DNA of 10,461 bases. Origin: an uncultured Cellvibrio sp. GTDB taxonomy: Bacteria; Pseudomonadota; Gammaproteobacteria; Pseudomonadales; Cellvibrionaceae. Made by a program: the position numbers and the translations under genes. How positions within the stretch are numbered: position 1 is the stretch's first letter; each line of letters opens with the position of its first letter. The DNA is taken from the NCBI GenBank assembly GCA_946482385.1, contig CAMLRI010000031.1:1-10461 (forward strand), written 5' to 3'. Below are positions 1-6,504 of this stretch, one piece after another. The notes below the pieces were generated by a model. The model saw nothing but the letters and a program-made list of their open reading frames with translations, was not told where the DNA came from and made no database searches.

Positions 1-15
1 GGTGTTCATATCCAG

Positions 16-243
16 CTAGTGATGGCGCAGCGGGTTCAATAGCGGCTCCAAACCGTTTAGGCGTATCTCGTACATCAGGGCCAGCAATTGCCCCAGCTTG
101 CCCTTGGGGAAACCCTCGCGCGCCATCCACACCAGGTAGTGCTCGGGGATATCGGCAATCACATGGCCGGCGTACTTGCCATAAGGCATCACGGTGGATA
201 CCAGTTCCTTCAGCAGATAAGGATCAAAGGGAAAGTCGTCCAC
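16..243 (-). CDS. DUF3820 family small protein
   Basis: A 75-residue protein without signal peptide or membrane segment. It shows the conserved core of the DUF3820 family (sometimes labelled putative quorum-sensing-regulated virulence factor): MPYGKYAG around residues 19-26, then IPEHYLVWMAREGFPKGKLGQLL at about 33-55 and the closing LNGLEPLLNPL. The length is that of a complete family member. The biochemical role of the family is not established, and I infer none. The start is GTG at 243, three bases after the yciH stop codon. The only internal ATG (M19) would cut into the conserved core, so the GTG is preferred; a GGTGG stretch at the yciH 3' end may serve as ribosome binding site. The tight spacing implies co-transcription and translational coupling with yciH. 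The TAG stop lies at 16-18. Confidence 0.85.
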   Translation of the reverse strand: MDDFPFDPYLLKELVSTVMPYGKYAGHVIADIPEHYLVWMAREGFPKGKLGQLLALMYEIRLNGLEPLLNPLRHH

Positions 244-246
244 GCT

Positions 247-576
247 TTAACCACCGGCCAGCTTGACGGTAAAACCGCGCTTTTCCAGTTCGGCCTTCAC
301 CTTGTCGCGCTGGTCGCCCTGGATTTCGATCACACCATCCTTCACCGAACCGCCCACGCCGCAAACCACTTTTAACGCCTTGGCCAGGTCTTTGAGTTTG
401 GCCTCTTCCAAGAGTAGGCCGCTTATGGTGGTAACCCCTTTGCCATTGCGCCCGGCGGTTTCACGGCGGATGCGCACTATGCCATCGCCCTGGGGGATGC
501 TTGCGGCAGGTTTTTCCTCTTTGATGCGGCCTGTCTCGGTGGAGTACACCAAGCGGGAGTTTTTGTCTTTGGTCAT
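247..576 (-). CDS. yciH: SUI1/eIF1-like translation factor YciH
   Basis: A 109-residue protein that I recognise as YciH, the bacterial relative of eukaryotic eIF1/SUI1. In E. coli it has been linked to start-site discrimination during translation initiation. The N-terminus carries the family signature NSRLVYSTETGRI; the C-terminal SUI1 domain includes GDGIVRIRRETAGRNGKGV, the CGVGGSVKDGVIEIQGDQRD block and the terminal VKLAGG, close to E. coli YciH throughout. Two starts are possible: GTG at 582 or ATG at 576. A GAGGTG ribosome binding site (586-581 on the minus strand) overlaps the GTG and sits about five bases before the ATG, so ATG 576 is chosen; it also matches the usual family length near 108 residues. 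It is the first gene of a unit with the DUF3820 gene and is divergent from the hydrolase gene. Confidence 0.95.
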   Translation of the reverse strand: MTKDKNSRLVYSTETGRIKEEKPAASIPQGDGIVRIRRETAGRNGKGVTTISGLLLEEAKLKDLAKALKVVCGVGGSVKDGVIEIQGDQRDKVKAELEKRGFTVKLAGG

Positions 577-616
577 AGACACCTCATTGTTACCAATACC
601 TCATCGGCAAATGCGG

Positions 617-652
617 CGAATTCTACCCTTGGGGGCTGCTAGAATGCGCCCC
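617..652. promoter_or_regulatory. Divergent promoter region, yciH / hydrolase
   Basis: For the plus strand, an extended -10 element TGCTAGAAT lies at 637-645, about 32 bases before the hydrolase ATG. For the minus strand, the same -10 sequence TAGAAT reads at 625-620, about 44 bases before the yciH ATG. The two elements form an inverted pair with a 14-bp centre. No good -35 hexamer is seen for either, which suits an extended -10 promoter on the plus side. A GGGGC/GCCCC inverted repeat (632-636 and 648-652) brackets the plus -10 and could be an operator. Assignment is by pattern only. Confidence 0.45.
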
Positions 653-677
653 AATTTTTCAGCAGTGAGTGATTTCC

Positions 678-1868
678 ATGCAGATACATGGCCAATGGTC
701 GGCGCACTGGCAGCCTTTTGTCGATGCCTTTGCCGCGAATTTTAGCCAGGGCGAGGAGGGTGCCGGTGCGGCGCTTTACCATCGCGGTGAGCTGGTGGTG
801 AATATTTGGGCGGGGGTGCGCTCCAATAAATTGGCGGGCATTGCAGCCCAGCCCTGGCAGGAATCGACCCTGGTGAATGTGTTTTCCTCGGGCAAAGGGC
901 TGGTGGCGCTCTGCGTGTTGCAGTTGGTGGCCGAAGGCAAACTCAAGCTGGATCAGCCGGTTGCCGAACTATGGCCCGAGTTTGCCCAGGGGGATAAACA
1001 GGCCATTAGCCTGCGGCAGTTACTTAGCCACCGCAGCGGCCTTTCGGCCTTTCATGCCCATATCGCCAATGACCAGATTTTTAACTGGCCGGCGATGGTC
1101 GATGCAGTTGCCGCCGAAACGCCCTGGTGGCAGCCCGGGGAAGGGCAGGGGTATTCCCCCTTTATATACGGATGGATGCTGGGCGAGCTGGTGCGGCGCG
1201 CCAGTGGCTACCCCAGTTTTAATGATTATTTCCAGGACAAAATCGCCCGCCCCCTGGGGGTGAATTGCCATTTTGGGGTGCCCGATGCGCTGTTGCAGAC
1301 GGTGGCGGATACTGGCCCGCTCAAGCGCCCCGCCGGTTTGCCCTTGCAATCCAATGGCGCCGATAGCCTTGCCCTGGGCAAGATCATGAAGGCCGACCCG
1401 CGCGGGGTCACCAATCGCGCCTTTTCCAATCCTATTACCCTGATGACTGCTACCAACACCCGCGAATGGCGCCAGGCCCAGATTCCCGCCGCCAATGCCC
1501 ACACCAATGCCGCTGCCCTGGCGCGCATATACGGCGCCCTGGCCAATGGCGGTGAGGGGCTGTTGGATGTGGCAACCTTGCCGTTGTGCTGGCAGGAGCA
1601 AACCTTTGCCCAGGATCAGGTGCTGGGATTGCCGCTGCGCTTTAGTCACGGCTTTATGCTATCGCAAGCCGACCGCGCCGATTGTCGCTACGGCCGCGGC
1701 ACCCGGGCTTTTGGCCACCCGGGGGCAGGGGGGAGTGTGGGGTTTGCCGATCCTGACCATCAGCTGGGCTTTGGCTATGTCACCCAGCGCATGGGGCAAG
1801 GGCTGTTAATTGATGAGCGGGCAGTGCGCCTGGTAAATGCGGCTTATAACCTATTGGAGGTGTGTTAA
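678..1868 (+). CDS. SxxK serine hydrolase (class C beta-lactamase/esterase fold)
   Basis: A 396-residue protein of the beta-lactamase-related serine hydrolase family (Pfam beta-lactamase, PF00144), in the EstB-type esterase or lactonase group rather than a true cephalosporinase. The nucleophile motif is S70-S-G-K73 in the context NVFSSGKGL, followed by LLSHRSGL (about 115-122), a tyrosine motif Y159-S-P ahead of FIYGWMLGELVRRASG, and the third motif H347-P-G-A-G-G followed by SVGFADP. There is no signal peptide, so it is probably cytoplasmic, unlike secreted AmpC enzymes. The length (about 400) is normal. A GTG nine bases upstream (669) is in frame, but ATG 678 has an AGTGAG ribosome binding site seven bases before it and gives the usual MQIHG start. 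The substrate cannot be read from sequence. Its stop codon directly abuts the slyX ATG. Confidence 0.9.
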   Translation: MQIHGQWSAHWQPFVDAFAANFSQGEEGAGAALYHRGELVVNIWAGVRSNKLAGIAAQPWQESTLVNVFSSGKGLVALCVLQLVAEGKLKLDQPVAELWPEFAQGDKQAISLRQLLSHRSGLSAFHAHIANDQIFNWPAMVDAVAAETPWWQPGEGQGYSPFIYGWMLGELVRRASGYPSFNDYFQDKIARPLGVNCHFGVPDALLQTVADTGPLKRPAGLPLQSNGADSLALGKIMKADPRGVTNRAFSNPITLMTATNTREWRQAQIPAANAHTNAAALARIYGALANGGEGLLDVATLPLCWQEQTFAQDQVLGLPLRFSHGFMLSQADRADCRYGRGTRAFGHPGAGGSVGFADPDHQLGFGYVTQRMGQGLLIDERAVRLVNAAYNLLEVC

Positions 1869-2087
1869 ATGAATACTCTGGAAGAGGCGTTAATCGACCT
1901 GCAAACCCGCGTGGCGTTTCAGGAGGACACTATCAACCAGCTTAATGAGGTGGTTGTGCGCCAGGATGGCGAGCTGTTGCTGATAAAAGAGCAGCTGCGG
2001 ATGCTGGCAGAGCGGCTCAATGATGTATCGCGTCAGCCATCCCAGGGGGAGGGCGGCCTGGTGGATGAGCGGCCGCCGCATTATTGA
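1869..2087 (+). CDS. slyX: SlyX family protein
   Basis: A 72-residue protein with the SlyX signature: a heptad-rich N-terminal helix with LQTRVAFQEDTINQLNEVV near residues 11-29, then LRMLAERL, a polar linker and the hallmark C-terminal PPHY. It is predicted to be a soluble coiled coil; no biochemical function is established for the family despite its name, which comes from proximity to slyD in E. coli. The ATG starts at the base after the hydrolase TAA, with a GGAGG ribosome binding site (1857-1861) inside the end of the hydrolase gene. Translation is therefore probably coupled and the two genes share a transcript. Here slyX is not next to slyD. Confidence 0.93.
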   Translation: MNTLEEALIDLQTRVAFQEDTINQLNEVVVRQDGELLLIKEQLRMLAERLNDVSRQPSQGEGGLVDERPPHY

Positions 2088-2139
2088 GTTCTACAGGTGG
2101 CCAGCCCCGGTGTTACAGTCTGGCTGTTTGGCGCATTGG

Positions 2140-2168
2140 TTCACATTTTGGCGCTTAAGAACGATTAT
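2140..2168 (+). promoter_or_regulatory. Candidate sigma-70 promoter for the PAS-GGDEF-EAL gene
   Basis: TTCACA at 2140-2145 (five of six matches to TTGACA) is separated by exactly 17 bp from GATTAT at 2163-2168 (four of six matches to TATAAT). The predicted start would be near 2175, giving a leader of about 70 nt. It lies in the 158-nt gap between slyX and the signalling gene and is the best-spaced pair I found there. Confidence 0.4.
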
Positions 2169-2174
2169 CTTTCA

Positions 2175-2187
2175 CGGCTAAAAGCCG
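2175..2187 (+). other. Small hairpin in the leader of the PAS-GGDEF-EAL gene
   Basis: A perfect five-base inverted repeat, CGGCT and AGCCG, with an AAA triloop. It falls right at the predicted transcript 5' end, where it could stabilise the message or act as a protein binding site. No T-run follows, so it is not a terminator. Its role is unknown. Confidence 0.35.
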
Positions 2188-2245
2188 GGTCGAATTTATT
2201 GGCTACACTTGGAGTTCAAATAGCTTTTGTGGCCTATTCGACAAT

Positions 2246-4456
2246 ATGCGTCATCCGAATACACCAGGGAATCCAGCCGATCACGGACTCGCCGAGCCGG
2301 ATGCTGACTATGCTGCACAGTTTCTATCCGGGCTGTTGGCCGACAGCCCCATTCCCTGCTTTATCACCGACAACCAGGGCATAGTCCTCTACTTCAATGC
2401 CGCCTGCGAACAGCTGTTGATGTTGTCGCCGCGGCAGATGAACGCCACCCTTGGCCATTATTCGCTATTGCGCGATCGCCAGTTGTCGCGTCAGGTGGAT
2501 TTGCAAACCCAGGTGGCAGCGGTTTACCAGCGCGGTGAGGTCGCCTCCTTCGAGCTGCATTATTCCCTCGGCAGCATCCACAACAATCGTTTCCTGGGGG
2601 ATCGCAATCTCTACCTGGATGCCAGCTTTTTGCCGATTAAGGATCGCCAGGGGCGCTTTGAGCGGGTGTTGGTACAGCTGCAGGATTTATCGCGCGAAAA
2701 ATATGCCCGCGCCGCCCTGCAGGAAAGCGAGGCAAGTTACAAAGCATTTATCACCAACAGCTCTGAGGCCATCTGGTGTTTCGATATGCGTCCCATGGTG
2801 GACATCCGCCTTCCCCTGGCCAAGCAGGCGGAGCAAATTGCCAAGGGCGCACAGTTGGTCGAGGCCAACAAGGTATTGCTGGCAATGTTAGGTGCCCAGT
2901 CCATCGACGATGTGTTGGGCATGGGCCTGATGGAGAGCGGCTCCAGCAATTACCTTTTCGATTTGGATGCGTTCGTCGGCAACCATTACCAAATGGTGGA
3001 TCACGACATAGTCCGCGTGGACCCTAATGGCAAAAAATTTTATTTCCAAATCTCCTGCACGGGCATAGTGGAGGATGGCTACCTCAAGCGAGTCTGGGGT
3101 ACCACCAAGGATATAACTGCCCGCCGCCGCTACGAAGAAAAGCTGCGCTACCAATCCTTGCATGACTCCCTCACAGGTTTACCCAACCGCGAAAAACTGT
3201 ACCAGGATATGGAGCAGTGTTTTGCCCAGCGCAACGGTGAGCAAATCAGTGCGCTATTGTTAATCGATTTGGATCGTTTTAAAGAAATTAATGACACCCT
3301 CGGCCACAATGTGGGCGATCGCCTGCTGCAAATGGTGGGGCCGCGATTGGCGGCGGAAATGGCCGAAGTGCCAGGCACAGTAGCGCGCCTGGGGGGCGAT
3401 GAATTTGCGGTGTTTTTGCCGCGTATTCGCAGCACTCACCAAGCGGTGGTTTTTGGCCACCGCTTGCTCGATGCCCTGGCTCAGGAATTTGACCTGGGGG
3501 TGTTTTGCACCCAAATGGCCGCCAGTATTGGCATTGCCATTTCTCCCCATCAAGCGCAGGACTGCCACACCTTAATGCGCTATGCCGATATCGCCATGTA
3601 TCACGCCAAAACCCAGATGTTGGGCTTGTCGATCTACAGTGCTGATGCCGATCCCCACTCGCCCAAGCGCCTGGCCATGATGAGCGAATTGGGACGCGCT
3701 ATTCGCGAAAACCAGTTGTGCCTGTACTTTCAACCCAAGGTGATATTGGATGAGCGGCGCTGTTATGGTTTTGAGGCGTTAATCCGCTGGATACATCCCG
3801 AATTGGGCTTTGTACCACCGGACGATTTTATCCCCATCGCCGAATTTACCAGTTTGATCCACCCGCTTACGGCTTGGGTGTTGGAAAAAAGCATCGCCCA
3901 GTGCCGCCAATGGCAAATACAGGGGCTCAGCTTGAGCGTGGCGGTGAATTTATCGGCGCGCAATTTAATGGATGAAAACATTCCCAAACTGGTAGAGCGC
4001 CTGCTGATTAAGTACCAGTTGCCGCCCTCGCGCCTGGAGCTGGAAATTACCGAAAGCTCAATCATGTCGGACCCCAACCGCGCCCTGCGCATTTTGCAGC
4101 AGCTGCATGAGTTGGGGGTGCATTTATCCATCGACGATTTCGGCACTGGCTATTCATCCCTGGCTTATCTCAAGCGCTTGCCAGTGCAAACCCTGAAGAT
4201 CGACAACTCCTTTGTGCGCAATATGCTGGAGGATTTACAGGATGAGTTGATTGTTAATTCAACCATCCATCTCGCCCATAACCTGGGTTTAACGGTGGTT
4301 GCCGAGGGCGTGGAAAACGAAGAACTGTTGCAGCGTTTGTCGAGCATGGGTTGCGATGAAGCCCAGGGCTATTTTATCGGCCGCCCCATGGCGCTGAACA
4401 ATGCCGACCAGTGGTTGGTTGAATCGGGCTGGATCAAGCAAGTGGAGGAGCGTTAA
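2246..4456 (+). CDS. PAS-PAS-GGDEF-EAL cyclic-di-GMP signalling protein
   Basis: A 736-residue soluble protein, with no membrane segment seen, that probably makes and/or degrades cyclic-di-GMP in response to ligands or redox state sensed by its PAS domains. PAS1 covers about residues 24-150. PAS2 covers about 160-292 and begins with the SSEAIWCFDMRP pattern of a distinct PAS subclass, ending in VWGTTKDITARRRYEEKL, the usual linker into GGDEF. The GGDEF domain (about 303-465) has an intact G383-G-D-E-F387, but the RxxD inhibitory site expected at 374-377 reads EVPG. The EAL domain (about 480-730) has E510-A-L plus NLSARNL, ELEITES, DDFGTGYSSL (630-639), LKID and VVAEGVE, consistent with a working phosphodiesterase. 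ATG 2246 has no clear ribosome binding site, yet the frame is closed upstream by TAA at 2156 and no other start precedes PAS1. The gene ends 15 bp from the convergent bepA stop. Confidence 0.95.
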   Translation: MRHPNTPGNPADHGLAEPDADYAAQFLSGLLADSPIPCFITDNQGIVLYFNAACEQLLMLSPRQMNATLGHYSLLRDRQLSRQVDLQTQVAAVYQRGEVASFELHYSLGSIHNNRFLGDRNLYLDASFLPIKDRQGRFERVLVQLQDLSREKYARAALQESEASYKAFITNSSEAIWCFDMRPMVDIRLPLAKQAEQIAKGAQLVEANKVLLAMLGAQSIDDVLGMGLMESGSSNYLFDLDAFVGNHYQMVDHDIVRVDPNGKKFYFQISCTGIVEDGYLKRVWGTTKDITARRRYEEKLRYQSLHDSLTGLPNREKLYQDMEQCFAQRNGEQISALLLIDLDRFKEINDTLGHNVGDRLLQMVGPRLAAEMAEVPGTVARLGGDEFAVFLPRIRSTHQAVVFGHRLLDALAQEFDLGVFCTQMAASIGIAISPHQAQDCHTLMRYADIAMYHAKTQMLGLSIYSADADPHSPKRLAMMSELGRAIRENQLCLYFQPKVILDERRCYGFEALIRWIHPELGFVPPDDFIPIAEFTSLIHPLTAWVLEKSIAQCRQWQIQGLSLSVAVNLSARNLMDENIPKLVERLLIKYQLPPSRLELEITESSIMSDPNRALRILQQLHELGVHLSIDDFGTGYSSLAYLKRLPVQTLKIDNSFVRNMLEDLQDELIVNSTIHLAHNLGLTVVAEGVENEELLQRLSSMGCDEAQGYFIGRPMALNNADQWLVESGWIKQVEER

Positions 4457-4471
4457 GCCCAATCCCCTCAG

Positions 4472-5923
4472 TTAAAATCCGCGGTTGAGCATTTGCGCCT
4501 CGGTATATTTCAAACGCTCTTCGGTCAGTGCTGTTAAATAAGCGTTGCCCTGGGTGAGTTTAAGGGCGTGGCGCAGCTGGATAGCGGCCCGGTCGTAAAC
4601 ACCGTTCAAAATAAAATATTCAGCCCGTGCCTGGTGCACACCGAGGATATTGCCCGCCAGGCCGTTCACCTCCGCCAGTAGATACCACACATAGTCATCA
4701 TCGCTGCGTTTGCGCGATAAGCGGTCGAGAATTTCGGCAGATTCTTTATAGCTGCCGGCTTTCATCAGCGCCTCGGCATAGCGCACCTGCAGTGGGTAGT
4801 GGTCTGGGTGTTTATTGAGCTGTTCGGCGAGAATATCCAGCGCTGCCTTGTGGCGCTCGGCTGCTATCTCAATATCGGCGCGCATAATCTGGTAACTAAT
4901 CCGCGTTGGGTCTTTTTGCAGCAGGGGTGCCAGGGCATCGCGCGCTGCGTCGAATTGGCTGGCTTTGCTCAGCGCCAGTGCCCAGCCGTAGCGGCTGGCA
5001 TCCGGGTATTCGCTGTCCTTGTCCAGTTCGCTTTTAAACATACGTGCGGCCTGCTGCGGTGTCTCTTCAAAATCGGCGCGTATGCGTGCGCGTATCAGCT
5101 GATACTCCAGGTTGTCCTCAACGGCTTTGCGCGGGTATTTCATCGCGCGGTTGCGCGCGTCGGCCACCCGGCGCTCAGATACCGGGTGGGTCAGCAAATA
5201 TTCCGGTGGGCGGCGATTCAGGCGATTGGCGCGCATCATTTCCTCAAACATTTCCGATGCGGCGTAAGGGTCAAGGCCCGCTTCGATCATGGTTTGCATA
5301 CCAATGCGATCCGCTTCCTGCTCGTTTTGGCGGCTGAAGCTCAGGCGCGCCTGCTGGGCGGCGGCCTGGGTGCCCATAATGGTGGCAATGCCTGCATCGC
5401 TATTACTGTTGGCGGCCAGCACCAGGCCGGTAAGCATGCCGGCGAGCATGGGCATCATCATATTTTTTTCGCTTTCCAGGCGGCGCGCATAGTGGCGTTG
5501 GCTCAGGTGGCCCAGTTCGTGCGCCAGTACGGCCGCCAGCTGGTTTTCGCTTTTGGCGTAGTTGAGCAGGCCGGTATGCACCCCAATTACCCCGCCGGGC
5601 ACGGCAAAGGCATTGAGGGTTTTGTTCTCAGTCACCACCAGTTCTATTTGTTTGCGCTCCAACTGGCTGTAGGGCAGCAAACGCTCCAGCAATTGTTCCA
5701 AATAGCTGATGACCAGAGGGTCGGAAGAGGTGGGTACCTGGCTGCGGTAAGCGCGCAACCACTGCTGCCCTAAAATCCGCTCCTGCTGCGGTGAAATAGT
5801 CACAGAGCTGGTGTCGCCCAGATCGGGTAATTCAACATCCGCATGGCTATTGGCGGCGCCCATCAGGCAGGCCATCAGGCTAAACAGAAGGGGCAGGGGG
5901 CGAGCAAGGGCGAGATTGAACAC
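4472..5923 (-). CDS. bepA: Periplasmic M48 metalloprotease/chaperone BepA (YfgC)
   Basis: A 483-residue protein, close to the 487 of E. coli BepA, which acts in the periplasm on outer-membrane biogenesis: it helps LptD mature and degrades stalled assembly intermediates at the BAM complex. The N-terminus is a signal peptide (hydrophobic residues about 8-22, with a likely cleavage near SHA-D at 27-29). The peptidase domain has H135-E-L-G-H139 with catalytic E136, the third zinc ligand E201 in EQEAD, and H246 in THPVSERR, matching the E. coli regulatory His-246 position. A TPR-like helical domain fills roughly 308-465. The start is GTG at 5923, with AGGAG at 5940-5936, a rather long 12 bases upstream. 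It is divergent from the tusA-like gene. No terminator is visible in the 15 bp separating it from the signalling gene. Confidence 0.95.
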   Translation of the reverse strand: MFNLALARPLPLLFSLMACLMGAANSHADVELPDLGDTSSVTISPQQERILGQQWLRAYRSQVPTSSDPLVISYLEQLLERLLPYSQLERKQIELVVTENKTLNAFAVPGGVIGVHTGLLNYAKSENQLAAVLAHELGHLSQRHYARRLESEKNMMMPMLAGMLTGLVLAANSNSDAGIATIMGTQAAAQQARLSFSRQNEQEADRIGMQTMIEAGLDPYAASEMFEEMMRANRLNRRPPEYLLTHPVSERRVADARNRAMKYPRKAVEDNLEYQLIRARIRADFEETPQQAARMFKSELDKDSEYPDASRYGWALALSKASQFDAARDALAPLLQKDPTRISYQIMRADIEIAAERHKAALDILAEQLNKHPDHYPLQVRYAEALMKAGSYKESAEILDRLSRKRSDDDYVWYLLAEVNGLAGNILGVHQARAEYFILNGVYDRAAIQLRHALKLTQGNAYLTALTEERLKYTEAQMLNRGF

Positions 5924-5967
5924 AGTTTGTACAAGCTCCTGGAAAGCTAGGTGTGATACAGGTTTGC

Positions 5968-6015
5968 GCCCGACGGCGGGCTTGGGCAGTGCCCGGGCAC
6001 GGCAAAAAAAAGCCG
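5968..6015. other. Cluster of inverted repeats upstream of bepA
   Basis: Three short inverted repeats follow one another in the bepA/tusA gap: GCCCG/CGGGC with a four-base loop (5968-5981), the perfect 12-bp palindrome GTGCCCGGGCAC (5989-6000), and CGGC/GCCG around eight A residues (6000-6015). Read on the minus strand they would lie in the 5' leader of bepA if its promoter is further right; as DNA, the palindrome is a candidate operator. None forms a convincing intrinsic terminator. Confidence 0.4.
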
Positions 6016-6046
6016 CTCACTCTAGCCTTTTTGGCGTTTAAAGACT

Positions 6047-6087
6047 AGGTTAGCAACCTGCTGAGACCCTGCCTTTGGGGTCAGGTT
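6047..6087 (+). promoter_or_regulatory. Alternative stem-loops in the bepA/tusA gap
   Basis: AACCT at 6055-6059 can pair with AGGTT at 6047-6051 (five base pairs, AGC loop). Alternatively AACCTG at 6055-6060 pairs with CAGGTT at 6082-6087, stacked with ACCC/GGGT (6066-6069 and 6078-6081), a five-base bulge and an eight-base loop. The two folds exclude each other. This resembles a switch in a leader RNA but no known riboswitch class was recognised, and it is unclear whether the region is transcribed, or from which strand. Confidence 0.3.
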
Positions 6088-6110
6088 CGCCCACCAGGGC
6101 AAATAAAGTT

Positions 6111-6132
6111 GCCGGGTGTCCTTTGCCCCGGC
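6111..6132 (+). other. GC-rich hairpin upstream of the tusA-like gene
   Basis: A perfect six-base inverted repeat GCCGGG/CCCGGC with a ten-base loop. A smaller GCCC/GGGC hairpin with an ACCA loop lies just before it at 6089-6100. No T-run follows either, so a terminator role is unlikely. A structural or protein-binding role is possible but unsupported by anything else here. Confidence 0.3.
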
Positions 6133-6137
6133 CAAGG

Positions 6138-6166
6138 TTGGTTAAGTTTGGTTGGGGCAGTATCAG
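6138..6166 (+). promoter_or_regulatory. Weak candidate promoter for the tusA-like gene
   Basis: TTGGTT at 6138-6143 and TATCAG at 6161-6166 are 17 bp apart, each an imperfect match to the sigma-70 consensus. Transcription would start near 6173, leaving about 29 nt before the preferred TTG start at 6202. If real, the start codon lies downstream of 6173 and the long open frame to its left is not translated. Confidence 0.25.
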
Positions 6167-6201
6167 CCCGGTTTGATGTGGTGAAGCAAGAGGCCAAAGC
6201 G

Positions 6202-6465
6202 TTGAACGAGGATTTTATCCACTGCTGTCATTGCAGTGTGCAGCAGCAAGTAGATGCCCGCGGTCTGCGCTGCCCTTTGCCGCTGCTTAAAGCCAAGCAG
6301 GCGCTGCGCGATCTGGCCGAAGGTGAGCTGTTACGGGTGCTGGCAACCGATGCAGGCTCCTGGCGCGACTTCCGCGCCTATGCGCAGCTGAGCGGCCAGG
6401 TGTTGGTTGGCGCTGCGCAGCAGGATGGGGTCTACTGCTATGTGTTACAAAAGAAGTTGTCTTGA
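6202..6465 (+). CDS. TusA-family sulfurtransferase (PA1006-like)
   Basis: A small sulfur-carrier protein of the TusA/SirA/YeeD family. The core is VDARGLRCPLPLLKAKQAL, with the CPxP motif whose cysteine (C24 from this start) carries persulfide sulfur in the family, followed by LATDAGSWRDFRAYAQLSG. The wording resembles P. aeruginosa PA1006, which is also beside a bepA-type gene and is tied to molybdenum/sulfur metabolism; this supports a PA1006-like role, by inference. The start is uncertain. The frame is open back to TTG 6109, but that would add an unlikely extension. TTG 6202 has AAGAGG eight bases upstream and gives 87 residues; GTG 6181 and GTG 6238 are alternatives. From TTG 6202 the N-terminus contains the cysteine cluster HCCHC (residues 7-11), which GTG 6238 would remove. 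The M16 protease gene follows after 39 nt. Confidence 0.8.
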   Translation: MNEDFIHCCHCSVQQQVDARGLRCPLPLLKAKQALRDLAEGELLRVLATDAGSWRDFRAYAQLSGQVLVGAAQQDGVYCYVLQKKLS

Positions 6466-6504
6466 CAGCCGTTGGCAGATGGGCGGCTTACAAGTGAGTA
6501 AGTT

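Noticed and set aside
1..9. Possible ATG of a further minus-strand gene at 9-7
   Set aside because: Only three codons fall inside the window and the upstream sequence has no convincing ribosome binding site, so no call can be made.
1020..1649. A 209-codon minus-strand frame within the hydrolase gene
   Set aside because: It mirrors the hydrolase coding sequence, has a low-complexity glycine/glutamine-rich translation and no family resemblance.
2471..3322. Two GCGATCGC octamers resembling cyanobacterial HIP1
   Set aside because: Two copies inside one coding gene are not an excess, and the proteins are clearly gammaproteobacterial.
4457..4471. Bidirectional terminator between the signalling gene and bepA
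   Set aside because: The 15-bp gap has no inverted repeat or T-run; a terminator inside either coding end was not seen.
4799..5773. A 324-codon open frame on the plus strand opposite bepA
   Set aside because: It is antisense to a gene with clear HELGH and TPR features, has no recognisable domain and a composition typical of a shadow frame in GC-rich coding DNA.
6055..6087. CTGAGA on the plus strand and GAACCTGA on the minus strand, suggesting a TPP riboswitch
   Set aside because: In a THI box both motifs lie on the same strand in a fixed order with further conserved parts. Here they are on opposite strands of one hairpin and the rest is missing.
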